In this document: piece by piece, positions 9,899-19,999 of the stretch
How the letters are laid out: every line of letters begins with the position of its first letter
How positions within the stretch are numbered: the first letter of the stretch is position 1
Assembly: GCA_963681505.1 (NCBI GenBank)
Contig: OY811979.1
Span: 5,825,910-5,889,909, forward strand
DNA length: 64,000 bases
Origin: Eunapius fragilis
Taxonomy: Eukaryota; Porifera; Demospongiae; Spongillida; Spongillidae
Direction of reading: 5' to 3'
Program-made: the position numbers and the translations under genes
Notes under the pieces: model-generated
Seen by the model: only the letters and a program-made list of their open reading frames with translations
What the model was told of the DNA's origin: nothing
Database searches by the model: none

Positions 9899-11160
9899 GA
9901 TCTGAGCAGTCATTGCAGAGTTTGTGGTTTCAAGATAAAGCAAAGGGAATAGTGAAGGCTAAACTCGTATTTGACTGCGCTCCACATGCAGTCGATTTGC
10001 AAAGGGCCTTTGGCATTGATATCACCAACGACCTGCAAATGAGCCTCCCAAATACTTTCTGTAGGCCATGTTACCAATCAATGGAACATGCTGTTAAGGC
10101 AATAGAAGCTAACTTGGTTCAAAGATGCATGGTAAAAGTTTATGACTGGTCTAAGCATGCTGCCAACAATTGCAAGGTAAACATTTGTAACCCCATCACC
10201 AGCCAAACACTTTACACATGCATATATATATATATATATATATATTCATATGCAGAAGTGCACATCATACAGACAATGTTGCTGGACAAAGATAAGCAGG
10301 TATCCTGCAAAACAATCCATGGACATAGCACAAACCAAGAACCTTATCACATTTAGCAGATTGCCCCACAAAAACTCATCTCTTCCAACGAACATCCAGC
10401 AGTATCTGCCAACCAAGTCCTTTCTGTTGCTGAAATGCTGTTATGTGCCATGCCAGAAGACTCTTGATCAACCAATACAGCTGTCATGTGATACTTTGGT
10501 GTGTACAGGATGTTTGGTACAGCAATTAACAGCTTCTGCACAGACATTCTGCCCTTTTAGTTCTCCACCACATCAACTGACGCCAGAGACCATCAAACCA
10601 GCATCACAGATGATACTAAGGTTGCTGCAAGATGTACTGGTGAAATGCAAACGAGATGGGGCATTCATTGGAAATCATGTCAACAGGGCACTACAGGTAG
10701 TAATTTATACAAACCTGTATCAAAATGTCTATTTCTTACTGCTGCAGCCATCAAGCATAGCAACTCTGCTCTTCAGTGTAAAAAACTGCTGAACAATGCC
10801 CAACCCTTATGGAGAATGCAACGGTGTGAGAAGTTCACCACATTGGTTACTAAGTTTGCAACGTGCCAATGGAGGAATCATGTCAAAAAAAGAAGATAAC
10901 ACTCATCTAGGTAATTCCTTATGTATCTAAAGTGTATTTATTACATTTTATACACAGACCTATCGATCAGGGAATTTATGGATGCTTTCACTGCAGCCTT
11001 TCCAACAGTACGTCGAACAGTGAAAATGCACCTGCTTGAGGATCATGCTACAGAACTAGACGAGGCAACTATGCAAAATGGGTTTTGGCAGTATGGGTGA
11101 GCGAGGGGCTGAAGCTATCAATGCACAGTTTAATTCTCTGATGATGACTTACAGCTGCAT
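9899..11160 (+). pseudogene. RAG1-like pseudogene, copy 2 (internal deletion, frameshifts)
   Basis: This copy retains CRVCG (first Cys at 9914), AFGIDITND, LPNTFCRPCY and the same TGCAAG|GTAAAC donor at 10175. A RING-like exon follows (CCYVPCQKTLDQP, LSCDTLVCTGC, FCPF). That exon runs directly from the position of the second finger into GAFIGNHVNRALQ, which in copy 1 lies several exons later. The region of the first two catalytic positions is therefore deleted. The next exons match copy 1 (GIMSKKEDNTHL; then FMDAFTAAFPTVRRTVKMHLLE and GERGAEAINAQFNSL with the candidate Glu). Frameshifts occur after CRVCGFKIK, in the penultimate exon and just before GMGERG. Shared intron positions show that both copies descend from an intron-containing ancestor. 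Confidence 0.7.
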
Positions 11161-11164
11161 TCAC

Positions 11165-11290
11165 AGTGTATCCAGTGATGATTCCATTCCTTGGTATGGG
11201 TACTGACCAGCTAGCAGAGAGCAAAGTTGTTGAACTCAGAACAGGTGATAGTGTGAAGTTTGAAGGTGAGGATGGATTCCAAACAAGGTG
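11165..11290 (-). pseudogene. Fibronectin type III exon fragment
   Basis: On the minus strand the frame reads NFTLSPVLSSTTLLSASW, then PRNGIITGYTV. This is the A/B-strand and early C-strand signature of an FN3 domain (hydrophobic pattern, W in strand B, NG.I..Y.V). It begins where similarity to the RAG1-like copy 2 stops. It may be an orphan exon copied from a receptor gene like the one at 55-58 kb. No flanking exons were found. Confidence 0.45.
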
Positions 11291-11693
11291 GCCATCTAAG
11301 AAAATACAAAAATATTGTAGCTCGCTTTGTCTATGAAGTGCACACAAAGGCTTTAGCCGTTCCCTCTGGCGGATAGTTCAATCCAAGACCTTTTCTGAAC
11401 CCTACCGCAATCGTATAGGTGAGTCTCCAGCAACAAATCCGAGCGCTAAGAAACTTTTGTACCAAGTCGTTGACATCTTTTGGTAGAGCATGGAATGCTA
11501 ATACTAACCTTATCATTGTTATAAGTGCCACGTGAAGCAGTAACAAAGTGCGAAGCCGTAAACAAAGGCAGGTGGTAACTAAGGACTTAATGGTGCCATT
11601 GCTAGGTAATTAGCAATTCATTGCAGGCGTAGGTTATTGTCCACCTTTTCAATGCAACGTAACCCCCATGATCTGTGGTTTCTTTAAATTTTC

Positions 11694-11819
11694 TTTAAGA
11701 TAGTTAAACGCTGTTAACCGACGCGAGCGGCCACGCCTGCATCGGCTACATATGGGCTGGAGCGCATGCGCCTAGCACACGTGTTCCTCATTCTGCTGCG
11801 TGCATTGACTCTTTCTTTT
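11694..11819 (+). repeat. 5' terminal direct repeat of the DIRS-type element
   Basis: Begins TTTAAGATAGTTAAACG and ends near CTTTCTTTT. It shares long runs with 14764-14889, for example CGGCTACATATGGGCTGG. It probably contains the promoter, because the first ATG (11848) follows closely. Confidence 0.7.
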
Positions 11820-11847
11820 GCATCAGCTGGCTTGGCTGTCCACCATC

Positions 11848-12600
11848 ATGACGAAGGGAGCGCCTCAGTCCTCGCAGTCATCCAGTAAGTCGAAACAGCA
11901 GCTTCACGATAGTTGGGTTGATAGAAGGGATGCATTATCGACGCCATCTCTCCACGGTTCGTCATCCCTGGGCGTGCTCACGATCTGTACCTAACGTGTT
12001 TTTTAATGTGATTAGAGGTGTTCATAGGTGTATATATCTTTCTCTGCGCTGGTTAGGTACGACGCCCTCGATGTCCACTATAGACGTGCCGACGTTTGCT
12101 CCACAACTCTAGGGCGAGAGTCAATCTCAGATGTCGTCATCGAGCACAGCGCCTGTGTCGTCGAATCAGGCACTGTCGTTCGACTCGACCGCAGGGATAC
12201 CGGCTTGGCTTGTCAAACGTATCCTCGAATTCGAATCCGTGGAAATGGCGGACATGTTACCAGACACATAGCAGGAAGATTCCCAAATGGGGACCGACAC
12301 TCATCCATTGTTACCCCGACTCGTCCATCGCGCGCCTGTTGCGGAGATCACTGCGTGGTTGGAGGGATTCGCGCGGCTGGCCTCGGTTTTGTCGTCGAAA
12401 CACCCCACCAAAGCCGCCAAGATGTGGGCCTACCAATCGGCTATCATTCACGCGGCCAGGATCTTCAAAGGCACCGCGTGGTGGCCTACGATCGCCAGTA
12501 TCGTCGGGAGGCACTGGCCAGGAATTATCTTAACTGGTCGGTGGTGAATTCGCGGCTCAACAGCGAGGCGTTAACTGGTCGTGCCAAGGTCATTCATTTT
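11848..12600 (+). pseudogene. Gag-like region of the DIRS-type element
   Basis: The first ATG at 11848 opens a short Ser/Gln/Lys-rich frame (MTKGAPQSSQSSSKSK). Farther on, pieces in different frames read HPTKAAKMWAYQSAI and then AYDRQYRREALARNYLNW, ending ALTGRAKV. This is the conserved C-terminal gag-like block upstream of the reverse transcriptase in metazoan DIRS-like elements. At least one frameshift separates the pieces. Confidence 0.55.
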
Positions 12601-13640
12601 GGTCGCACCCCGCTGAATCTTGCTGCGTGGGAAGCTGCCCTCCGCAGACACCCAGACAAAGACTTTGCTACATACCTCTGCTCAGGCTTAAGGGTGGGGT
12701 TCAGGATTGGCTTCGTGCGCGGTCGAGGCTCAAAAGTGCCACAACCAACCTGTTCTCCTCGTTCGAATACCCCGATATCGTTCAGTGGTACATTTCAAGC
12801 TGGGCAGGATGCTGGGACCACTGGACCTCATATGTCACTCCACTGTCCACATTAACAGGTTCGGCGTTATTCCCATGGGCCACGCCACCGGGAAATGGCA
12901 TCTGATAACAGACTTATCCTACCAACCCTGGGAAAGTGTGAATGACGGTATCGATCCCGAGCTCTGCTCCCTCCGCTACACATCGGTCGACAACGTAGCT
13001 ACAGCAGCCGCTGGATTAGGCCACTTATGGTGAAGGTCATAAGCGAGGCAGCATATCGTCTGGTGCCGGTTCACCCAGACGATCGCCCACGTTTGGGCAT
13101 GGAATGGAAGGGCCAGGTTTTCGCGGATCCAATGCTACCTTTCGGTCTCCGGTCTGTGCCAAAAATATTCAACGCTGTGGCTGATGCAGTGGAGAGGTAT
13201 CCGAAGTTGCAGGGGATCGCCCATTTATTTCATTATTTGGATGACTTCACTATTCTCGGGTCGCCTAACTCCGACGAGTGCGCGAGATCCTTAACCGTTT
13301 TATGGCAGGCATGCACCCCTAACTCGAGATACCGTTGGCAAAGCATAAGACTGAGGGTCCAGCGACCCGGGTAACGTTCCTGGGCATCATGATCGATAGA
13401 ATGACAGGCCAGCTGAGCCTTCCATCGGAGAAACTGGTGCACCTACAGTCCCTCCTTATAGATTGGGGAGACTGGAAATCCTGTTCGAAGAAGGACCTAA
13501 TTGGCACTCTGAATCACGCTTGCAAAGTCGTTCGTCCCGGTCGTTCCTTCGTGAGGAAAATGATAGACTTACTTAAACAGCACAAGAAGGCGCACCATCA
13601 GATCCGGCTCAATCGAGAGTTCCGCTCCGATCTTTATAGC
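12600..13640 (+). pseudogene. Reverse transcriptase of the DIRS-type element, frameshifted
   Basis: The order of motifs is typical: TPLN..AWEAALRRHPD, GFRIGF, then INRFGVIPMGHATGKWHL and TDLS...SVNDGI, LPFGLRS.PKIFNAVADA, and HYLDDFTILG with the catalytic DD near 13240. These lie in three frames (12028, 12707 and 13027 series), so several indels have accumulated. The SVNDGI and LPFGLRS blocks distinguish it from the Gypsy polymerases further along the window. Confidence 0.7.
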
Positions 13641-13650
13641 ACTGTGGAAT

Positions 13651-14130
13651 GTGGTCTTGTACCTACTTGCAGGAAACTCATCGGAGTTTGTGTCTGATGC
13701 TTCCGGGTCTTGGGGGTGTGGTGCCCAGTGGTTCCAGATCGAGTGGGACGAACAGTCCTCGCCTCTAGCAATCACGATAAAAGACCTGCTGCCAATCATG
13801 TTCGTGGTGGTTGTGTGGGACAGGCGCTGGCAGGCCCAGAAGGTACGCTGCCACTGTGATAATCAAGCAGTCGTCGCAGTACTTCGTTCGAGGTCGAGTA
13901 AACAGCCACAGCTAATGCACATGCTGCACTGCCTATTTTTCATTGAAGCATCGTACGGGTTCGAATTATCAGCCTCGTATATACCTACTAAGGTGAATGA
14001 TCTAGCCGATGATCTTTCCTGCAATAACCTATCCTCTTTCCTGTGTAAGGTTCCAGCACTCAAAGGCAAGCAGGTACAATTTCCTGCCCAGCTACTGGAG
14101 ATCCTGCTCGACACGTCCGGGGACTGGACG
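13651..14130 (+). pseudogene. RNase H domain of the DIRS-type element
   Basis: Starts with SDASGSWGCGAQW, where the first Asp is catalytic. It continues through ITIKDLLPIMFVVVVW, CHCDNQAVVAVL and SASYIPTKVNDLADDLSC, the DNQA and N..AD/LS motifs of retroelement RNase H. It follows the reverse transcriptase directly and is open for about 150 codons. Confidence 0.7.
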
Positions 14131-14149
14131 TCACGAAACCGGATGCGTC

Positions 14150-14715
14150 ACTTCAGGAATACTTTCACAATGGCCTCACCGCATCCGCGCACCGGTCCTA
14201 CGATTGCGCATTGAATCGTTTTAACTCGTTTTGCATGCAATACAATGTTTCTGATCCTTTCCCAGTGACTGAGAAGTTGCTCTGCTACTTCTCCACTAAA
14301 TTGGCGGACGATGGGCTGGCACCTCAGACGATTAAGGTGTACCTTTCGGCCTTCCACAGCATGCAGCTGTCCCTGGGGCTGCCGCCACCGCGAGAGGAAT
14401 TTACACTGCCAGTGTTGAAGAGGGTACTGGACAGCATACGGCAGGTCAGGGCATCAGGGAATCGCACACCACGTATTTGCATGCCAATCACCATTGCCGT
14501 TTTACGTCAGATCCATGCTGTACTAGGTGCATGGGTCTCTGAACCAGACGAACTGGCGTTCTGGGCTATTGCCACCCCAGCATTGTTTGATTACTTCCGC
14601 CTCGGGGAGTTACCGATTGGGTCGGAGGTCGGCAAGTCATCTTTCCTGGGGAGACGTTGCCCTCGACAGCAAGGCAGCCGCTACCTTGGTTAAAATCCAC
14701 TTAAAGAGGTCAAAC
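14150..14715 (+). pseudogene. Tyrosine recombinase (YR) of the DIRS-type element, truncated
   Basis: An N-terminal SAM-like region (FPVTEKLLCYFSTKLADD, TIKVYLSAFHSMQ) is followed by the beginning of the catalytic domain (FWAIATPALFDYFRLGEL, with the first conserved Arg). After WGDVALDSKAAATLVKIHL, in a shifted frame, the sequence stops. The HxxR and Tyr motifs of an active YR are absent before the 3' repeat at 14764. Confidence 0.65.
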
Positions 14716-14763
14716 TAGCAGCGCTGGTCTATCACTGATCCACAGCATGGAGGTTAAATTGAG

Positions 14764-14889
14764 TTTAAGGTAGTTAAACGCGGTGAACCGATGCAAGTGG
14801 CAACGCCTATATCGGCTACATATGGGCTGGAGCGCATGTGTCTGGCACACGTGTTCCTCAGTCTGCCGCGTACATTGACACTTTCTTTT
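14764..14889 (+). repeat. 3' terminal direct repeat of the DIRS-type element
   Basis: Counterpart of 11694-11819, with scattered substitutions and a T-rich extension to 14900. Its position right after the cut recombinase suggests an internal 3' deletion of the element. Confidence 0.65.
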
Positions 14890-15949
14890 TTCTTTTTTAA
14901 AAATTATCCCCTCCATCACTAGTAATGTTAGTGATGTGATCTGGACAGGGATCACATTCACCTTATTACTAACATGCACAAATCAAAGCAAATCCTTAAA
15001 TTCAAATATTGCATATCTTTTTATGCTTCTCAAGGTAATACACAGTATGAGAAAGCATATAAATATGGGGGGGGGGGTGGTGGTTTAGTGTTCTGAAGGT
15101 CATGTGAAGGCCTGCCTCCTTTCTTGAGTGCTAAAACGTGTATTGCTGCTATGCATTCTAAACACTGTAAGATGTAGATCATTAATCAGATACCCTGCCC
15201 TGGGAAGGACTGCCTCCTTGTTAGTTTTTACTGCCTAACACATAGGAATCAGCCAATTATCATTGAAAGGACTACTTCTGTATGGGTGCACAACATATGT
15301 TCTACCTAGGTGTGATAAAAGAATGCCATAATAGTATAGTTACAAGTCTGCTGATCATGAACTATGAACTATTTGCCATGGGAGCAGGTCCCCCATATAT
15401 CTCTGTTTGGTTTATGAGATATATGTATTATCCACTCAAAGGTGGGGGTGTCATGAGCCCCAGCTCACTCATTGTAGCCTGCTTTAGACACGTACCAAAC
15501 ATATTTTCATCATAGAACAGAACCTTGGACATTTACATGCATGCAATGTTGTATAACTTCAGCTGGGCCAATGTTTTATATGGATTGTGCAGGAGACAAT
15601 CCCTCAGTACTGGTGCTATGCACAATGATTAATTTCTCTAGTCACTTGCAATAAAAAAATCCTTTGTCTTTCACAAATACACAATACACTGATATAGAAC
15701 ATGGGCTGTGTGTTAACAGCCTTGGTCTGCTTGTTGTAGCTTGACCAGTCTACTCAGACAAATATAGACGAAGGACATCAGTGTTTTTATTTGAGCATTG
15801 TGACCATCAACATTTGTAATCAATGTGCATACCCTCCACACCTACCCACCAGTAATAGGGACTGTCCGCATTGCACGGACCAAATATAATAACACTGTGC
15901 CTTAGCATGTCATTGGGGAATCTAATCATGCATAATTTATTCCATCTGA
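14890..15949. other. Non-coding interval, nothing recognised
   Basis: About 1 kb of AT-rich sequence with a short poly-G run near 15067-15076. I see no splice-consistent exons or repeat signatures. The ORF pieces are short and unlike any family I know. Confidence 0.4.
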
Positions 15950-16670
15950 GAAGAAGAAGAAGAAGAAGAAGAAGAAGAAGGAGGAGGAGGAGGAGGAGGA
16001 GGAGGAGGAGGAGGAGGAGGAGGAGGAGGAGGAGGAGGAGGAGGAGGAGGAGGAGGAGGAGGAGGAGGAGGAGGAGGAGGAGGAGGAGGAGGAGGAGGAG
16101 GAGGAGGAGGAGGAGGAGGAGGAGGAGGAGGAGGAGGAGGAGGAGGAGGAGGAGGAGGAGGAGGAGGAGGAGGAGGAGGAGGAGGAGGAGGAGGAGGAGG
16201 AGGAGGAGGAGGAGGAGGAGGAGGAGGAGGAGGAGGAGGAGGAGGAGGAGGAGGAGGAGGAGGAGGAGGAGGAGGAGGAGGAGGAGGAGGAGGAGGAGGA
16301 GGAGGAGGAGGAGGAGGAGGAGGAGGAGGAGGAGGAGGAGGAGGAGGAGGAGGAGGAGGAGGAGGAGGAGGAGGAGGAGGAGGAGGAGGAGGAGGAGGAG
16401 GAGGAGGAGGAGGAGGAGGAGGAGGAGGAGGAGGAGGAGGAGGAGGAGGAGGAGGAGGAGGAGGAGGAGGAGGAGGAGGAGGAGGAGGAGGAGGAGGAGG
16501 AGGAGGAGGAGGAGGAGGAGGAGGAGGAGGAGGAGGAGGAGGAGGAGGAGGAGGAGGAGGAGGAGGAGGAGGAGGAGGAGGAGGAGGAGGAGGAGGAGGA
16601 GGAGGAGGAGGAGGAGGAGGAGGAGGAGGAGGAGGAGGAGGAGGAGGAGGAGGAGGAGGAGAAGGAGAGG
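15950..16670 (+). repeat. Giant (GGA)n array with short AGA start
   Basis: About 30 bases of (AGA)n pass into roughly 690 bases of nearly pure (GGA)n. It ends in GGAATA/AGAATA variants at 16672-16710. Read in one frame it gives a 240-residue poly-Arg ORF, which is not a protein. The flanking sequence at 16716-16945 is the end of a Helitron-like element that normally has a short GAA/GAC tract at this point. The array therefore seems to be an expansion seeded within that element. Confidence 0.9.
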
Positions 16671-16715
16671 GAGAGGAATAGGAATAAGAATAAGAATAAG
16701 AATAAGAATAAGAAG

Positions 16716-16945
16716 CCGACGGAGGAGAAATTTTAGGTGGGACTGGGTACGGACGATGGGGACGAGTATTTTTGTTCTCTAAAAGTACAACACAGATACA
16801 ACGCAGAAATATTATCCTTTTTGATATCGCTCGATTGCCACTAAGAGCGAAATGACCCGATTCTTAAATGTCCCGCTAGACGTGAGTGACGTTTTTATAA
16901 TGACATTCATGATACTGTAGGATTCTTATATGGAATAGGTTCCGA
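16716..16945 (-). mobile_element. Partial Helitron-like element (5' end, subfamily B)
   Basis: This segment matches 50603-50851 and, in inverse orientation, 48437-48690: GGAGAAATTTTAGGTGGGAC at one side, and the GACATTCATGATACTG and ATATGGAA..AGGTTCC end at the other. On its own strand it starts A|TCGGAACC, the 5' terminus seen in the other copies, although the terminal hairpin is decayed. Everything on the other side of the GGA array is missing. Confidence 0.7.
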
Positions 16946-18544
16946 TAAATTACACTGGGGTAGGATAATGTATACTGGGATAGATTATCCGCCCGGATGA
17001 ATTGTACTAGCACATATAATCCTCCCGGATGAAATGTACGGGGATAAATTGTACCGTCATTGTGACTACAGGTGGCAGCGTCCCAACTTGAACGAATAGC
17101 CAGTTTCCGTTTCCACGCCTGCCATCCGAGATTTAACATGGTCGACATGGTAGCGGGTCTCTGTGAAGTCCTCCAAGGCTACCATTTAACAGTTACCGGA
17201 CCAAACACTGATGTAACTGTTCCTGGCAACCATTTTGGGTTCACTCTGTGATTCCGGGCCCCCACTCTGAATGACCGCAGGCTAGCATTCGCATCATGCT
17301 TTATCTTTTGCCTTTCTTGATTCTGTCTCACATGCTCTCCAATGAGGGAATGATGAGGTCCAGGTGTGACCGCGGCTTCTGCCCCAACAACAGCTCAGCA
17401 TACTCTGCTGCATATACTCTGAAGTAATTCAAATGCATGAGGTGGAAAAATGGCACAAGTCAATAAAGATAACACTAACCATTAAAAATTTCGTCGTATT
17501 CAGCAGCACCACGCATAGGTTCCATTACAGATAATGCAAGGTGAACATCCAAAAGAACAGGATGCGATGGTAGGTATATATCGCGTCGGCGCTTGTTGTG
17601 GTAGCCATAGCAATTAACCATCATGTTCTTGGTATGCAATATCAATAGCAACAACAATATAATGATTCATATTTGATTGCCATTTCACCAGCATCAAATG
17701 CATTATGTAAATTAGGACCTTAGAGTAATCCATTCCTCACGTCATTAATAGTGTTGGGTAAGGAGTATATTAAATTTTTGATAGATTGTGGGAGACTGTC
17801 CTTATTATTCCTATGAGCTATGGCAACAATATGACATGCTTGTGAGTGTTTAGGATCTCCAGTAATCACACAGGCACTGTGATCTTTTGTATGAATTTGT
17901 TCGTGAAGGACTTTGAGCTGGTCTTTCAAATGGACTTTGACGTCGTCTGGGTATGATTCTAATTTCTTTATATTCGTCCAAGACACAAATTTGTTGAGAA
18001 GTTCTTTGTTTTGCAATGATAGTATGCATTCCATGCAGGTAATAAAAGTGAATTGAAGTCAATATCATCAGTGTCTTTCTGCTTAATGTCATAGTCTTTG
18101 ATGTCAAAGTGACTACAAACATAAGTCATAAACAAATATACTCGACCCCACATTCGACCATTGAAATGGCATTTAAACTCGAAAAAAGTCGCCGTTTCGT
18201 CGTCACCGTTGAAAAAAAGAATGGTAGGATTTCCTGAACATAAATAGATGATAAAGGCATCAATATTATAAAAAAGATCACAGGCATAAATAAGCTATGG
18301 TGATGGTTATGACATAATAATGAAGATGAGAGGGGGATAGTGTAATGTATGGGCACGCAATTAATGAAGTACGATCGTGTGTGGAAATGATCACAATGAT
18401 AAGCTGCTCTTGCCTAATTTGCCTTACTTTTATAGATGATGTAGTTTTACATTGTATTTTTTAATTTAAATATATATATATGCTATTTTTAGCTGTCATT
18501 TCATTTAAATTTTAATAACTTTAAAGTCGGTTTAATATGTGATT
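16946..18544 (-). other. Minus-strand ORF remnants of unknown origin
   Basis: Short minus-strand frames suggest one decayed multi-exon gene. They are at 18034-17720 (VSWTNIKKLESYPDDVKVHL, HSQACHIVAIAHRNNKD) and 17657-17475 (NKRRRDIYLPSHPVLLDVHL, then a possible donor after DEIFNG). I do not recognise a domain. Given the surroundings, a transposon-derived gene is more likely than a host gene. Near 16945-17060 there are short, imperfect repeats built on GGATAAATT/AATGTAC. Confidence 0.3.
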
Positions 18545-18846
18545 CCTCTATATTGTTGGTTGTTGTTGTAGCACACTGGTAAGGTATCTGGAACATACCG
18601 CCAGCAAATGGCTTGGTTATCTATAGAGAGACGCTCCCGTTGTCATATGCAACCTACGTACTGCATTGATAGGCTATAAAACCCTCTGTGGTTTATATAC
18701 ACATGTACATTTTGTGTACGCTGAACAGTGCGCTATAGCGCCTATGACAACCGGAGCGTCTCTCTATAGATAACCAAGCCATTTGCTCGCGGTATGTTCC
18801 AGATAGCTTACCCACTAGTGTGCTACAAACAACCAACAATATAGAG

Positions 18847-18847
<1 letters not shown>
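18545..18847. mobile_element. Palindromic MITE (303 bp)
   Basis: CCTCTATATTGTTGGTTG at the left is mirrored by CAACCAACAATATAGAGG at the right. The arms pair through most of their length (for example CTATAGAGAGACGCTCC against its complement), leaving a ~110-bp centre. It has no coding capacity. It abuts the AAGC tract that hosts Gypsy-1. Confidence 0.75.
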
Positions 18848-18906
<59 letters not shown>

Positions 18907-18912
18907 AGCAAG
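18848..18912 (+). repeat. (AAGC)n microsatellite, left part
   Basis: About 15 copies of CAAG/AAGC directly before the 5' LTR of Gypsy-1. The tract resumes directly after the 3' LTR (23971-24055). The retrotransposon therefore inserted into one longer tetranucleotide array. Confidence 0.9.
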
Positions 18913-19085
18913 TGTAATGCAGGATTTATTAGTCTGCGCTTGCGCAGTACATTGTATTGATGGAACATTGTGTAATAGATTGTCACACGCACACCCGTGA
19001 TCACACATATATATATATACCTTATTGTTGTATGTTTGTCAGTCTGTACCTCGTGTATACCTGCTATCAATCTTGGCCGCTTACA
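18913..19085 (+). repeat. 5' LTR of Gypsy-1
   Basis: It is 173 bp long, TG...CA bordered, and identical by eye to 23798-23970. A TATATATATATA stretch at about 19006-19018 may serve as the promoter. Confidence 0.93.
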
Positions 19086-19086
19086 C

Positions 19087-19100
19087 TGGCGTAGTCGGCT
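19087..19100 (+). promoter_or_regulatory. Primer-binding site of Gypsy-1
   Basis: TGGCGTAGTCGGC starts one base after the LTR, as expected for a site complementary to a tRNA 3' end (CCA). The same motif follows the LTR of Gypsy-4 at 44006. That supports its role and the kinship of the two elements. Confidence 0.7.
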
Positions 19101-19114
19101 CTACACGAGTTGGA

Positions 19115-19999
19115 ATGTCCAAACCCTTGCTCCTACCTGAGCCCTACGGAGGCGAAGCGGGTGGCTGGGCGGAATGGGTAGACCATTTCGAGAACGTAGC
19201 CACTGTCAACAAGTGGGCCACTGGTGAGGAGAAATTAAAATGGCTGAAGGTGCGTCTAACTGGGAAGGCTCAGACAGCGTTCAAGAAGTTGCCACAAGAT
19301 GTGAAAGAAAACTACGGTGAGTGCATAAAATCCTTACAGCGCCGTTTTGACCCTGACAGTAAGAAGCAACTCTACGTGGCCGAGTTAAGTGCCAGAACGA
19401 GGCGAAAGGACGAAGACTGGGCTACTTTCGGCGACGTATTGAGAGTTCTTGTGGACAAAGCGTATCCTGACCTGGAGGAGAAGGCAAGAGAACGTCTTGC
19501 ATTAAACCAGTTTTTGGCACAAATTGAAAACGCCCAAGTCGCTTTCGGCGTGAAGCAGAAACGACCCACCAACGTCGAGGAGGCTGTCGTCGCAACAATT
19601 GAATTAGAGTCGTACTTGGGAAGCTCCGGTAAGCCGCTGCGAGTGAGCGCTGTGTCCCCACAGGAACCAGACCCAGATGTACGCGTACGCCGTGCAGACC
19701 GTGCTGAAGCTGTCGCAGCTGTCTCTCCACTTGATGAACCTCAGACGGTGAAGTTGCTTGGCGAGCGGCTACAACGGTTGGAGATGCTACTCGAGAGACA
19801 AGGGAGTTCCACAAGGCCTCGGACAAGTAAGCAAACTGGGGAGGCTGAGAGTGGGAAACGCAAGGCTGTAGTCTGTTGGACTTGTGGCAAGAATGGCCAT
19901 ATTGCAAGAGTTTGTCGGAGTCGCGCAACAGAGCAGCATCAGGGAAACTTCAGTCCCTCAGTGGAAAGAGCCCACCACGTGAGGGAAGAAGACATGTAG
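19115..19999 (+). CDS. gag: Gag polyprotein of Gypsy-1
   Basis: 294 codons from an ATG 29 bases after the LTR (MSKPLLLPEPYGG). A capsid-like region (GWAEWVDHFENVA, TAFKKLP, LQRRFDPDSKK, LALNQFLAQI) is followed by one zinc knuckle, CWTCGKNGHIARVC, at about residues 249-262. It forms the retrotransposon particle and binds the RNA. Its 3' end overlaps pol by 124 bases, with pol in the -1 frame, which suggests -1 ribosomal frameshifting. The gag decayed at 44.0-44.8 kb is a close relative. Confidence 0.92.
   Translation: MSKPLLLPEPYGGEAGGWAEWVDHFENVATVNKWATGEEKLKWLKVRLTGKAQTAFKKLPQDVKENYGECIKSLQRRFDPDSKKQLYVAELSARTRRKDEDWATFGDVLRVLVDKAYPDLEEKARERLALNQFLAQIENAQVAFGVKQKRPTNVEEAVVATIELESYLGSSGKPLRVSAVSPQEPDPDVRVRRADRAEAVAAVSPLDEPQTVKLLGERLQRLEMLLERQGSSTRPRTSKQTGEAESGKRKAVVCWTCGKNGHIARVCRSRATEQHQGNFSPSVERAHHVREEDM

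Larger units (their letters stand above)
11694..14889 (+). mobile_element. DIRS/Ngaro-type tyrosine-recombinase retrotransposon, decayed
   Basis: Two 126-bp direct repeats (11694-11819 and 14764-14889, roughly 85% alike by eye) bound a pol region. That region contains a gag-like segment, reverse transcriptase, RNase H and the start of a tyrosine recombinase, and no DDE integrase. That combination defines the DIRS order. Frames are broken several times, and the recombinase is cut off before its HxxR...Y motifs, so the element cannot be autonomous. The divergence of the two repeats fits an old insertion. Confidence 0.75.

Noticed and set aside
9308..11900. Search for the missing last exons of COP1
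   Set aside because: No frame encodes the expected final blade motifs (E-N-N-S-x-Y-x-Y-Y and the terminal A-N-S-Q-G-T-I-K-V-L-type strand) in this interval.
15871..16782. 303-residue ORF, mostly poly-arginine
   Set aside because: It is the translation of a (GGA)n array and has no splice or codon evidence of being a gene.
19422..19928. 168-residue minus-strand ORF inside gag of Gypsy-1
   Set aside because: It overlaps a clear gag frame and contains no recognisable domain.
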